A stretch of 27,454 nt of DNA from an uncultured Oscillospiraceae bacterium. Lineage in GTDB: Bacteria; Bacillota; Clostridia; Oscillospirales; Ruminococcaceae. The notes beneath the pieces were generated by a model that was not told the origin of the DNA, searched no databases, and saw only the letters and a program-made list of their open reading frames with translations. Numbering within the stretch: the stretch's first letter is position 1; each line of letters starts with the position of its first letter. Location: assembly GCA_900546885.1 (NCBI GenBank), contig UREN01000026.1, positions 1 through 27,454 of the forward strand, in the 5' to 3' direction. Both the position numbers and the translations under genes were made by a program. Positions 14,915 through 21,444 of the stretch are shown piece after piece.

Positions 14915-16282
14915 GACGAGCACCTGTTGACGCAACAGCAGATGGAGGCCATTCAGAAAAATGGCTTCAAAACAGAGATGTTCGGTTTTCACCGGGCACA
15001 GGTACTGTCTTATCTGGAGAGTCTGAGCCAGCAATACGCGCAACAGGAAGCGGAGCTGCGTGCGCGTGCGGAAGAATTGCAGGCTCAGGTTTTAAGCACG
15101 CAAAATATGCTGCGTGAGAGCTCGGCACGGGAAAATGCCCTGACTGTCTCGCGGGATGAACAGGCGCGCCGTGTGCACATGGCACAGGCAGAAACCCAGG
15201 CTTTCCGTGCTGAACTGCTCAGCACGCGGGAAGAGATTCATACGCTGCATGCAAAGCTGGAGGAAACCGAAAAAAGCCTGACGGCCCTTCAAAAAGAGCG
15301 GGATGAATTGCTGGCTTCCAACGATGGCATGGCAGCCCAGCTGCAGCAGGTGAGAGATTCGCTTGCCCAGCAGCGCGCCCGTGCCGACCAGGAAAGCAGG
15401 CGCGCCAAGGAAGAAATGGTATCTGCGCAGATTCGTGCGGCTGAATTGGCTCAGAAAGCCAACGCACAGGCGCAGAAGACTTTGGAAAAGGCCAAAACGG
15501 ACGCCGAGCAGCTTTTGCAGGACGCAGACGCAAAAGCTTCGGTGCGGATGGAGCAGGCGAACGAACAGGCGGAATTGATTGTGGCGCGTGCCCACAGCGA
15601 AAAATCGCAAATGCGCGATATGGTGGCACGCTCGGCAGATGATATTGCCGCCAGTGTAAAAGTGCTGAAAGCACAGCTTGCCGCGGTGGATGAGAAAATT
15701 GTCACCGCAGCCAACGACCTGCAGCGCGCAACCGATGGCATTGCTGCAGCGCTTGCAAATGCGGAACGCGATTTGCAGACGCTGGGGGCCAAAATGAAAG
15801 AGTTCCCCGGCCGCGCGCCGGAACGGGCCGCGGTGGAAGTAAAACCGGTTTTTTCGCAGCCTGCGGCGGCAGAGCAGGTGGACGTGCAAGCCCCTGCCGC
15901 CTCTGCTGCGGCACAGCCTGTGCTTTCCGAAGAAAGGGCAGAGGCCTCTGACGCCGGAAAGCAGCCGGATATTTTTGAGCAGCCTGCGGTTGCTGCATCC
16001 GGAAGCGCAGCAGAAGACCCCTTCTTTGATGTGCTTTCCAAAATAGAAGAAACGCATGCAATGCCGGAAGAGGCCGACCCCGTGCCCTCTCTTTCCCGGC
16101 CGGTGGAAAACCGTGCCGCTGTGCAGGCGGCGTCTGCTTCCGCAGGGCAGGAAGCATGGCCTGGTGCGCGCGTGCGCCCTGCCGGGCAGCGGGTTCCGGG
16201 CCAGCGCCCGGCAGCTTACCGGCCCGTACACGCCCGCAAAAAGCGCACATTTTTGGACACTTTGGCCGATTTGCTGCGCTGA
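14912..16282 (+). CDS. DivIVA-like septal/polar coiled-coil protein
   Basis: DivIVA-family proteins bind curved membrane and recruit division, wall or segregation factors. This 456-residue protein (GTG start; TTG 14909 is the alternative) opens with a DivIVA-like segment, FKTEMFGFHRAQVLSYLESL (about 20-39), matching the family pattern of a GY/GF turn before a helix that leads into a coiled coil. A long Ala/Gln/Glu/Lys-rich coiled coil covers about 40-285. A Pro/Ala/Glu-rich low-complexity region follows (about 300-435), and the last 16 residues form a basic amphipathic helix (RKKR then TFLDTLADLLR). The position directly after ftsZ supports a division role. The family assignment is moderate because coiled coils are low-information; a generic coiled-coil protein is the alternative. 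DivIVA is usually much shorter, so the tail is an addition. Confidence 0.65.
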   Translation: MDEHLLTQQQMEAIQKNGFKTEMFGFHRAQVLSYLESLSQQYAQQEAELRARAEELQAQVLSTQNMLRESSARENALTVSRDEQARRVHMAQAETQAFRAELLSTREEIHTLHAKLEETEKSLTALQKERDELLASNDGMAAQLQQVRDSLAQQRARADQESRRAKEEMVSAQIRAAELAQKANAQAQKTLEKAKTDAEQLLQDADAKASVRMEQANEQAELIVARAHSEKSQMRDMVARSADDIAASVKVLKAQLAAVDEKIVTAANDLQRATDGIAAALANAERDLQTLGAKMKEFPGRAPERAAVEVKPVFSQPAAAEQVDVQAPAASAAAQPVLSEERAEASDAGKQPDIFEQPAVAASGSAAEDPFFDVLSKIEETHAMPEEADPVPSLSRPVENRAAVQAASASAGQEAWPGARVRPAGQRVPGQRPAAYRPVHARKKRTFLDTLADLLR

Positions 16283-16306
16283 ACCGTATAAAAAGGAGAA
16301 TGAGAT

Positions 16307-16612
16307 ATGTCGATTGAATTGTCGGCTGCAAACTTTGAACAGGAAACCCAGGTGGCTGGCCCCGTTATTGTAGATTTTTGGGCACCGTGGTGCAACCCGT
16401 GCCGGATGCTGGCGCCTGTTTTGGAAGAGCTTGCGAAGGACAAGCCAGAGGTAAAGGTGTGCAAAGTGAATATCGACGAAGAGCAGGCCCTGGCCGAGCG
16501 CTTTGGCGTAATGAGCATCCCCACTGTGGTGTGCCTGCGGGATGGCGTGGAAAAAAGCCGCAGCGTGGGCCTGATGCCGAAGGACAGGTTGATTGCCGCT
16601 CTTGGGCTGTAA
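16307..16612 (+). CDS. trxA: Thioredoxin with a WCNPC active site
   Basis: A 101-residue thioredoxin-fold disulfide reductase, standard length. It has the family beginning VIVDFWAPWC, the redox pair in WCNPC (28-32, Cys29 and Cys32) and the cis-proline motif SIPT (Pro72). The common thioredoxin motif is WCGPC; Asn in place of Gly between the cysteines should change redox potential or partner choice. Two further cysteines (52 and 76) are present. AAAAGGAG (16291-16298) precedes the ATG and the gap to the upstream gene is only 24 bases, so it probably shares a transcript with the DivIVA-like gene. No thioredoxin reductase gene is nearby. Confidence 0.93.
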   Translation: MSIELSAANFEQETQVAGPVIVDFWAPWCNPCRMLAPVLEELAKDKPEVKVCKVNIDEEQALAERFGVMSIPTVVCLRDGVEKSRSVGLMPKDRLIAALGL

Positions 16613-16631
16613 GGCTGCAAGAAATAAAAGA

Positions 16632-16670
16632 AAAACGCCGCCTCTTTCCAATTGGAAGAGGCGGCGTTTT
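16632..16670. terminator. Bidirectional intrinsic terminator between trxA and the HD-domain gene
   Basis: AAAACGCCGCCTCTT (16632-16646) pairs perfectly with AAGAGGCGGCGTTTT (16656-16670), with CC/GG pairs inside the loop. The T run ends the + transcript of trxA; on the minus strand the complementary tail is TTTTTCTTTTATTTC, which can end the convergent transcript. Confidence 0.88.
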
Positions 16671-16738
16671 GTATGCGGAGAAGAGGAAAGGGGCCTTTTT
16701 TCAGGCAGGAAATAACAGGCGGCGCCTGTGGCACGCCG

Positions 16739-17326
16739 TCAATGCCTGTTCACACTGCTGGTGCCCTTTTCCAAAAGGTAAGTGGCTTCTAAATCTGCCA
16801 GGTGCAGTTTGACAGCCAAGGGGTACTCATCGTAGGCGTTGGAAATGGTAAAACTTCCGCCGCGCACAGCATCGTCAAAGCCTCCCATATGCCAGCGGAT
16901 GGCAACGGCCTCTGCCGGTTTCAGGCGAATGAAGCGTTCAATCAAATAAACACTTTTTTCCCCATGTCCATAGGGAAAGGCGTCCTGCACAGTAAAAGTG
17001 GGCACGCGTTCCCACTGGCCGGTGGCGTCATTTTTTACGTTGCGAAACCCCGGTTTGTAGTAATTGGCCTTGCACAGGTCGTGCAGAAGGGAAACAAGCG
17101 TAAAGGTTTCTTTGCTGTCCTCCGCTGCATCAAAATACCGTTTCATCAGCACATGATATACATTCAGGCTGTGCATCACAAGGCCGCACTCACATGCTCC
17201 GTGGAAGCGGGTAGAGGCGGGCGCCGTGAAAAAGTCGGTGGTGCAAAGCCAATCCAGCAATTTATCTGCACCGGGCCGCGTGACATTTTCACGAAAAATG
17301 CTCAAAAATTCTTCTTTATAGTTCAT
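16739..17326 (-). CDS. HD-domain phosphohydrolase, function unknown
   Basis: A 195-residue HD-superfamily protein, a family of metal-dependent phosphohydrolases acting on nucleotides or cyclic nucleotides. Candidate metal ligands are visible: His52 in a GLVMHSLNV helix, His82-Asp83 in LLHDLCK, His121 in YGHGEKS, His146 in RWHMGG and Asp178 in HLADLEA. No membrane segment or second domain is seen. The ATG at 17326 is directly preceded by an in-frame GTG (17329) and by the stop of the upstream ydbC-like gene (TGAGTGATG), so translation is coupled. Similar stand-alone HD proteins are common in Clostridia but have no assigned substrate, and I cannot predict one. Confidence 0.8.
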   Translation of the reverse strand: MNYKEEFLSIFRENVTRPGADKLLDWLCTTDFFTAPASTRFHGACECGLVMHSLNVYHVLMKRYFDAAEDSKETFTLVSLLHDLCKANYYKPGFRNVKNDATGQWERVPTFTVQDAFPYGHGEKSVYLIERFIRLKPAEAVAIRWHMGGFDDAVRGGSFTISNAYDEYPLAVKLHLADLEATYLLEKGTSSVNRH

Positions 17327-17329
17327 CAC

Positions 17330-17551
17330 TCAAATTTCCATTTCTTCTAAAATGCCTTTTAAAATAGCAATTTCGTCGTGAGAAAGGCTGATGCCCTTGC
17401 CCATTTTGCTTCCATCGGGCGCCCAATCGCGGATATCATATTTGGGCTCGCGCCCATTCCAGCTCACCATATTCAGCTGGCGCTCCCAGCCGTTCGGGCT
17501 CTGTGAAAGCACTGCGATGCGCTCTGTAATTTCATACTTGAATTCTGCCAT
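17330..17551 (-). CDS. YdbC-family PC4/p15-like single-stranded nucleic acid binding protein
   Basis: A 73-residue protein starting MAEFKYEITERIAVLS and matching the bacterial YdbC family, which has the fold of the eukaryotic coactivator PC4 and binds single-stranded DNA as a dimer. The diagnostic middle is LNMVSWNGREPKYDIRDW (about 28-45), then GKGISLSHDEIAILK. ATG 17551 fits the family start; an upstream in-frame ATG at 17584 would add 11 residues not expected for the family. It is the first gene of a two-gene minus-strand unit with the HD-domain protein. Its cellular role in bacteria is not firmly established. Confidence 0.88.
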   Translation of the reverse strand: MAEFKYEITERIAVLSQSPNGWERQLNMVSWNGREPKYDIRDWAPDGSKMGKGISLSHDEIAILKGILEEMEI

Positions 17552-17628
17552 TTTGTAAATACACCTCACAATGTAGTCCGGCACGTGCCCTTTTAAAGCA
17601 CTCGGGTACGCGCAATGCCTGTTTTTTC

Positions 17629-17657
17629 ATTGTAGCGGAAAGCAATGGGAATTGCAA
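17629..17657 (-). promoter_or_regulatory. SigA promoter for the ydbC-HD unit
   Basis: Reading the minus strand, TTGCAA (17657-17652), a 17-base spacer and TACAAT (17634-17629) form a near-consensus promoter. The predicted leader is about 70 bases and includes the palindrome GGCACGTGCC (17580-17589). Confidence 0.8.
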
Positions 17658-17722
17658 GCGCAGGAAAAGCCTGCCTGGCTGTGCGGCAGCTTTCTGGCAC
17701 AGGAATTTTTCTGAAAAAGGGG

Positions 17723-17751
17723 TTGACAAGGCGCGGCCTTCTTCGTATAAT
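17723..17751 (+). promoter_or_regulatory. Consensus SigA promoter for the tRNA genes
   Basis: TTGACA (17723-17728), exactly 17 bases, then TATAAT (17746-17751): both boxes match the consensus perfectly, as expected for a stable-RNA promoter. tRNA-Gln begins 25 bases downstream. Confidence 0.95.
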
Positions 17752-17775
17752 AATAAAGCACTCATTTGAGGGCGC

Positions 17776-17849
17776 TGCGGAATTGTGTAATGGTAGCACC
17801 TGCGACTCTGACTCGTATTGTGAGGGTTCGAATCCTTCTTCCGCAACCA
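17776..17849 (+). tRNA. tRNA-Gln (anticodon CUG)
   Basis: The 74-base sequence folds as a full cloverleaf: acceptor TGCGGAA/TTCCGCA, D stem GTGT/GCAC, anticodon stem TGCGA/TCGTA, loop CTCTGAC with anticodon CTG at 17808-17810, and T arm GAGGG-TTCGAAT-CCTTC. The 3' CCA is encoded (17847-17849). It reads CAG codons. A consensus promoter is upstream and a terminator-like hairpin directly downstream. Confidence 0.96.
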
Positions 17850-17850
17850 T

Positions 17851-17880
17851 AACGGCAGCCTGTGCGCTGCCGTTTTCTTT
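17851..17880 (+). terminator. Terminator-like hairpin between tRNA-Gln and tRNA-Pro
   Basis: AACGGCAGC (17851-17859) and GCTGCCGTT (17866-17874) form a perfect 9-bp stem with a 6-base loop, followed by TTCTTT. It ends directly before the first base of tRNA-Pro. Confidence 0.75.
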
Positions 17881-17956
17881 CGGGGTATAGCGCAGATGGT
17901 AGCGCGCTTGGTTCGGGACCAAGAGGCCTGGAGTTCAAATCTCCATACTCCGACCA
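17881..17956 (+). tRNA. tRNA-Pro (anticodon CGG)
   Basis: A 76-base cloverleaf: acceptor CGGGGTA/TACTCCG, D arm GCGC/GCGC, anticodon stem CTTGG/CCAAG, loop TTCGGGA with anticodon CGG at 17914-17916, T arm TGGAG-TTCAAAT-CTCCA, and encoded CCA (17954-17956). It reads CCG codons. No promoter is visible between it and tRNA-Gln, so it probably depends on the upstream consensus promoter and read-through of the hairpin. Confidence 0.96.
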
Positions 17957-17991
17957 ATCCGCCGCAGGCAGCCGCCTGCGGCGGATTTTTT
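17957..17991 (+). terminator. Intrinsic terminator after tRNA-Pro
   Basis: ATCCGCCGCAGGC (17957-17969) and GCCTGCGGCGGAT (17974-17986) form a perfect 13-bp stem with an AGCC loop and run into six T bases (17986-17991). Confidence 0.92.
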
Positions 17992-18000
17992 ATACACTGC

Positions 18001-18234
18001 ATGAAAAAGGGCAAAAGCGGCCCTAAGAGGCTGTTTGCCATGCCCGCAGAAATGCCAACCTTCATGCAAGTTTACCACGGCAATATGTGCAATTGGGCCC
18101 AACAGCAGCCGGCTGTGGCACATGTGCTTGCCCAGACAGAGCAGGGGAATTTGGCATCCGAGCGCGTTTTGCAAAAGTGCGGGTTTCGGAAATGTGCGGC
18201 AGGGCCTGTGGTATGGTGGATCTTATCATGGTAA
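18001..18234 (+). pseudogene. Remnant of a GNAT acetyltransferase (C-terminal part only)
   Basis: An open stretch of 77 codons whose second half, from about 18085, reads like the end of a GNAT N-acetyltransferase: WAQQQPAVAHVLAQTE, then GNLASERVLQKCGF (the acetyl-CoA-contacting asparagine and VLxKxGF helix) and a final VVWWIL. GNAT proteins are normally 140-180 residues with the acetyl-CoA P-loop (Q/RxxGxG/A) before this part; here that half is absent and replaced by unrelated sequence. No ribosome binding site or promoter is seen, and a terminator lies just upstream. It is probably a decayed gene beside the tRNA pair; a very small real ORF is less likely. Confidence 0.6.
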
Positions 18235-18273
18235 AAAACCAGGCTGCCAGGCATAACGCCTGGCAGCCTGGTT
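18233..18273 (-). terminator. Strong intrinsic terminator for the DUF4364 gene
   Basis: AACCAGGCTGCCAGGC (18237-18252) and its perfect 16-bp complement (18258-18273) surround a 5-base loop. On the minus strand the stem is followed by TTTTTT (complement of 18233-18238), 16 bases beyond the stop of the minus-strand gene. Confidence 0.9.
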
Positions 18274-18288
18274 GGATTATGCAGAGCA

Positions 18289-18834
18289 TCATTCCTCCTG
18301 TGTCAGCCGGCCAATCAAAAGCTCATACAGTTCATCGCCATGGGCAATGAACTGTTCCCGTGCAAGCTTGGCGGAAAACTTATCCGGCATGGCCACCGTC
18401 AGCTGGAACAAAGGGGCAGAGCCCTCTTCAATGCTGCAATGAACGAGATACCCGCCGGACGTCTCTTCCAGCTGCACTTTGTGCTGGGCGCTTTTTCGGG
18501 CAAACAGCTGTGCGCGCACCACCGCGCGGGAGGCGCACTCTCGCACAGTAAGCGGAACATCGTCCTGCAAAGTGTCCGCCACTTCCCGGCCCTTGGGAAG
18601 AATGTGATAGCCATCTTCCCGTTTTTCCACAAGGCCTTGTTCACATAAATCGGAAAGGCACGCCGCAAATTCAAAGTAGTTTACCAGCGCCTCATTCAGA
18701 AGGGCGGCCTCCAGCTCTTCGCCCGTGAGCGGCGAGGCGGCATTTTTGATAAGATAACACAGCAGGATGCGTATTTCCGTGGAAGAATTCAGCCCGCCCG
18801 GTTTGACACCGGCAGTGAAGGCGTTTCCAGCCAT
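18289..18834 (-). CDS. DUF4364 family protein, probable winged-helix regulator
   Basis: The 181-residue protein matches the DUF4364 family of Clostridia, thought to be a winged-helix DNA-binding regulator; target genes are unknown. The N-terminal half has the helix-turn-helix pattern LNSSTEIRILLCYLI, then LTGEELEAALL and FAACLSDLCEQGLV followed by a wing (KREDGYHILPKG). The C-terminal half is a mixed alpha/beta region without a recognised ligand site. ATG 18834 is chosen because AAGGAGG lies 7 bases upstream; a longer in-frame extension to 18888 would overlap the leader. It has a clear promoter (18907-18935) and terminator, so it is a single-gene unit. Confidence 0.8.
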   Translation of the reverse strand: MAGNAFTAGVKPGGLNSSTEIRILLCYLIKNAASPLTGEELEAALLNEALVNYFEFAACLSDLCEQGLVEKREDGYHILPKGREVADTLQDDVPLTVRECASRAVVRAQLFARKSAQHKVQLEETSGGYLVHCSIEEGSAPLFQLTVAMPDKFSAKLAREQFIAHGDELYELLIGRLTQEE

Positions 18835-18906
18835 CCGGCGGCCTCCTTTTTGAGTGCCCGGCAAAAACAGCATTTTGCAAAAGGGCACATTCTATTACTT
18901 TTTTTC

Positions 18907-18935
18907 ATTGTACCCCAAACCAGAGCACTTGTAAA
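18907..18935 (-). promoter_or_regulatory. SigA promoter for the DUF4364 gene
   Basis: On the minus strand: TTTACA (18935-18930), a 17-base spacer and TACAAT (18912-18907). The 13 bases starting at the -10 box, TACAATGAAAAAA, are identical to those at the ydbC promoter. Confidence 0.8.
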
Positions 18936-18975
18936 GAACAGAGCACAGGCAGGTGCAGCGCGGGGAACATTGCAG

Positions 18976-19881
18976 TCAGGTAAAAACAGTCTTCATCTGC
19001 TTTGTGCTCTCTGGGGTGGAATAGTGCCATACATCCATGTGGCTGCCATGAAAAAAACGGCGAAGCGGCAGGTGAAGACCTTGTTCTTCCAACACCTGCG
19101 TCACAGCAAGTTTTACTTTCATACGCTGCGGGCAGATACTTTTGATGTATACGCTTACCAGCTGGCCCGGCGCCAGGGTATCGTCGGGCTCAGCCAGCCC
19201 AGCCAGGTTCGGCGCAAGCTCTATAAACACGCCATAGCTTTCCACACTGCGCACCACGCCGACAACCGTTTGCCCGGCAGCAAAGCGCGCGGCATTTTCC
19301 TGCCATGTGCCCAGCAGTTCTTTCATGGTAAGCACAAGGCGCCCGGCCTCATCCCGTGTTTTGACAAGGCACTCGATGTCCTGCCCGCAGGCCACACGGT
19401 CGGCCGGGCTTTGAATGCGGGAAACAGACATGCAGTCTATCGGCATCAGGGCGGAAATTCCGCACCCGACATCACAAAAAGCGCCGAAGGGCTCCAGCCG
19501 CGTCACCCGGGCACTCAGCACATCGCCGGGCAAGAGAAGGTCCAGATATTCCGTTTTGCACATCTGCTGCGCCTGTGCGCGGGAAAGCGTGGCCACGGGC
19601 GGCTGCGTTGTCTCGTCCAGTGCCTGCACAGTAAAACACACGGTACGCCCTACGCGGGTAATCAGCGCCACATCGCGCACATTGCCTTCCCGCACGCCCC
19701 ACGCACACTCTTCATGGGGGATAACGCCCAGCGCCGAACCCAGGTTTAGGCGCAGGGCCCTGTTTTCGTCAAACATCAGCGCGCGCCCGCACAGGATATC
19801 CCGCGCCCGCAGCGCGTTTTGCAGTGCGGCCAGGCTGTAGCCATCGGGGCAGCGCATGGCCCCCTCGGCGGCAAATTTCAT
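18976..19881 (-). CDS. S1 RNA-binding domain protein (two S1 repeats)
   Basis: A 301-residue cytoplasmic protein with two S1 (OB-fold) RNA-binding domains: the first about 119-190 (GDVLSARVTRLEPFGAFCDV, then MPIDCMSVSRI), the second about 203-259 (GQTVVGVVRSVESYGVFIEL, ending YIKSICPQRMKVKLAV). A preceding segment (about 30-85) looks like a degenerate third domain. This arrangement is common in Oscillospirales and is often labelled S1-like, but ribosomal protein S1 itself normally has four to six repeats, so a general RNA-binding or translation role is all that can be said. ATG 19881 fits the family start (MKFAAEG); ATG 19893 is the alternative. No convincing minus-strand promoter was found upstream. 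Confidence 0.83.
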   Translation of the reverse strand: MKFAAEGAMRCPDGYSLAALQNALRARDILCGRALMFDENRALRLNLGSALGVIPHEECAWGVREGNVRDVALITRVGRTVCFTVQALDETTQPPVATLSRAQAQQMCKTEYLDLLLPGDVLSARVTRLEPFGAFCDVGCGISALMPIDCMSVSRIQSPADRVACGQDIECLVKTRDEAGRLVLTMKELLGTWQENAARFAAGQTVVGVVRSVESYGVFIELAPNLAGLAEPDDTLAPGQLVSVYIKSICPQRMKVKLAVTQVLEEQGLHLPLRRFFHGSHMDVWHYSTPESTKQMKTVFT

Positions 19882-19989
19882 GTAGTCCACCATCCTTTTC
19901 GGCAGGCGGCTTGCCGGCCGCCGCCCGCGCTGTTTCTCGCCGCGGCATTGGCGGCGCAGTAAAATATATGTGAACTTTGCGCCGATTAT

Positions 19990-20018
19990 TTGCAAGCTTA
20001 AGGGTTTTAGGCTATACT
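19990..20018 (+). promoter_or_regulatory. SigA promoter for the DUF951 gene
   Basis: TTGCAA (19990-19995), a 17-base spacer and TATACT (20013-20018) in an AT-rich patch. The predicted leader to ATG 20091 is about 65 bases. Confidence 0.75.
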
Positions 20019-20090
20019 ATAAAAGATAGTGGGCGAGAAACGGCCGGTGTACGGCTTTTGCCCTATTTTGTACCCAAAGGAGGCCGTGGG

Positions 20091-20282
20091 ATGGACGTGC
20101 GTGTAGGCGACCATATTCTGACCAAAAAGCCGCATCCCTGTGGCGCCAGCGAATTTGCTGTTCTTCGCGTGGGGATGGATTTTCGCATCCGCTGTGTGAA
20201 ATGCGGCCGTGAAGTGATGGTGGCGCGAAGCAAGATTGAAAAAAACATTAAAAAAATTGTGCGTGAGGCTCTGCCGCTTTAG
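20091..20282 (+). CDS. DUF951 family small protein (YyzM type)
   Basis: A 63-residue protein conserved in Bacillota with no firmly known function. It shows the family core: VRVGDHILTKKPHPCG (3-18), RVGMDFRIRCVKCGREV (about 26-42) and a basic C-terminal helix (ARSKIEKNIKKIVRE). CxxC plus an upstream Cys suggests metal binding, and the rest resembles a small beta-barrel that may bind nucleic acid; both are inference. ATG 20091 is 7 bases after AAAGGAGG (20076-20083). It lies between the divergent S1-domain gene and prfA, with its own promoter. Confidence 0.9.
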   Translation: MDVRVGDHILTKKPHPCGASEFAVLRVGMDFRIRCVKCGREVMVARSKIEKNIKKIVREALPL

Positions 20283-20297
20283 CAGGGCTTCTTTCTG

Positions 20298-20330
20298 TCC
20301 GTGCAGAGGGTTCTTTGCACGGAGATTTTT
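20298..20330 (+). terminator. Probable terminator between the DUF951 gene and prfA
   Basis: TCCGTGCA (20298-20305) and TGCACGGA (20316-20323) form an 8-bp stem with a 10-base loop, followed by GA and five T bases. No separate prfA promoter is visible, so it may be leaky. Confidence 0.6.
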
Positions 20331-20358
20331 CAGATAAATCAGGAAGGAAGCTTTGCAC

Positions 20359-21444
20359 ATGATGGAAAAACTGCGCGCTGTGCGCGCGCGATATGAAGAA
20401 CTGGGCCAGCTTTTGCAGCAGCCTGACGTTGCGGCAGACCCGGCGCAATATGCCCGCTTAATGAAAGAATATAAAAACCTGACGCCGCTTGCAGAAGCAT
20501 GCGATGCCTATGCGCAGGCCCAGCACACTTTTGAGGGGGCCAAAGAGCTGCTGGAAGAAGGCGGCCTTGAGCCGGAATTGAAAGAAATGGCCCAGCAGGA
20601 ATATAGCGAAACCAAACAGCGTCTGGAACAGCTGGAGGAAGAGATTCGGCTTTTGCTGTTGCCGAAGGATGAAAATGACGAAAAAAACGTCATTGTGGAA
20701 ATACGCGGCGGCGCGGGCGGTGAAGAGGCGGCGCTGTTCGCCCACAGTTTGTACCGCATGTACAACATGTACGCAGAGGCGCGCGGATGGAAAACCGAGC
20801 TGCTGGGCGCCAATGTCACCGAGCTGGGCGGCATGAAGGAAGTGAGCTTTTCCATTGACGGTGCGGGTGCCTACAGCCGCATGAAGTTTGAAAGCGGTGT
20901 GCACCGCGTGCAGCGCGTGCCCGAGACAGAAGCCCAGGGGCGGGTGCATACGTCCACTGTCACGGTGGCCGTGATGCCGGAGGCGGAGGAAGTGGAGCTT
21001 GAGCTGGACCCTGCGGATTTAAAAATAGATACGTTCCGTTCCTCTGGCGCGGGCGGGCAGCACATCAACAAAACGTCCTCTGCCATTCGTGTTACGCACC
21101 TGCCCACGGGCATGGTGGTGGAATGCCAGGATGAACGCAGCCAGTATAAAAACAAAGATAAGGCCCTGAAGGTGCTGCGCAGCAGGCTTTTGGCACAAAA
21201 GCAGGCGGAACAGGACGCACAGCTTGCCGCGCAGCGGAAAAGCCAGGTGGGCACGGGTGACCGTTCCGAGCGCATCCGCACTTATAATTACCCGCAGGGC
21301 CGTGTGACAGACCACCGCATCGGCCTTACCCTGTATAAGCTGGACGCCATTTTGGACGGTGCCCTGGACGAAGTGATAGATGCGCTGGCCACGGCAGACA
21401 GGGCCGAAAAGCTGAAGGCCGCAGGGGAGGAGGGCGCGCGATGA
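20359..21444 (+). CDS. prfA: Peptide chain release factor 1
   Basis: RF1 reads UAA and UAG stop codons in the ribosomal A site and triggers peptide release. From ATG 20359 the protein has 361 residues, normal for RF1. It shows the N-terminal coiled domain (1-100), [14 protein letters not shown] (116-129), the stop-codon-reading PxT motif as PET (188-190) in [17 protein letters not shown], and the catalytic GGQ (232-234) in [13 protein letters not shown]. The PxT motif, not SPF, identifies RF1 rather than RF2. AGGAAGGAAG (20341-20350) is 8 bases before the start. No prmC gene, which often follows prfA, is present; sua5 follows with a 4-base overlap. Confidence 0.98.
   Translation: MMEKLRAVRARYEELGQLLQQPDVAADPAQYARLMKEYKNLTPLAEACDAYAQAQHTFEGAKELLEEGGLEPELKEMAQQEYSETKQRLEQLEEEIRLLLLPKDENDEKNVIVEIRGGAGGEEAALFAHSLYRMYNMYAEARGWKTELLGANVTELGGMKEVSFSIDGAGAYSRMKFESGVHRVQRVPETEAQGRVHTSTVTVAVMPEAEEVELELDPADLKIDTFRSSGAGGQHINKTSSAIRVTHLPTGMVVECQDERSQYKNKDKALKVLRSRLLAQKQAEQDAQLAAQRKSQVGTGDRSERIRTYNYPQGRVTDHRIGLTLYKLDAILDGALDEVIDALATADRAEKLKAAGEEGAR

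Noticed and set aside
15092..16651. Long minus-strand open frame (519 codons) opposite the DivIVA-like and thioredoxin genes
   Set aside because: Its composition (Cys/His/Phe/Arg-rich) is that of an antisense shadow, and it spans the bidirectional terminator.
16700..16730. Small hairpin ACAGGC-GGC-GCCTGT as a terminator of the HD-domain gene
   Set aside because: The stem is short and the minus-strand tail is only TATTT; the strong bidirectional terminator at 16632-16670 explains termination better.
17580..17589. GGCACGTGCC palindrome as an operator for the ydbC unit
   Set aside because: A single 10-base GC-rich palindrome is likely by chance here, and no matching second copy was found nearby.
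17896..18234. A 112-codon open frame beginning inside tRNA-Pro
   Set aside because: Its first part is tRNA and terminator sequence; only the GNAT-like end from about 18085 is meaningful, and that looks like a remnant.
19882..19995. A minus-strand promoter for the S1-domain gene sharing TTGCAA with the DUF951 promoter
   Set aside because: The only -10-like box (TATATT) would be 21 bases away, outside the normal spacing.
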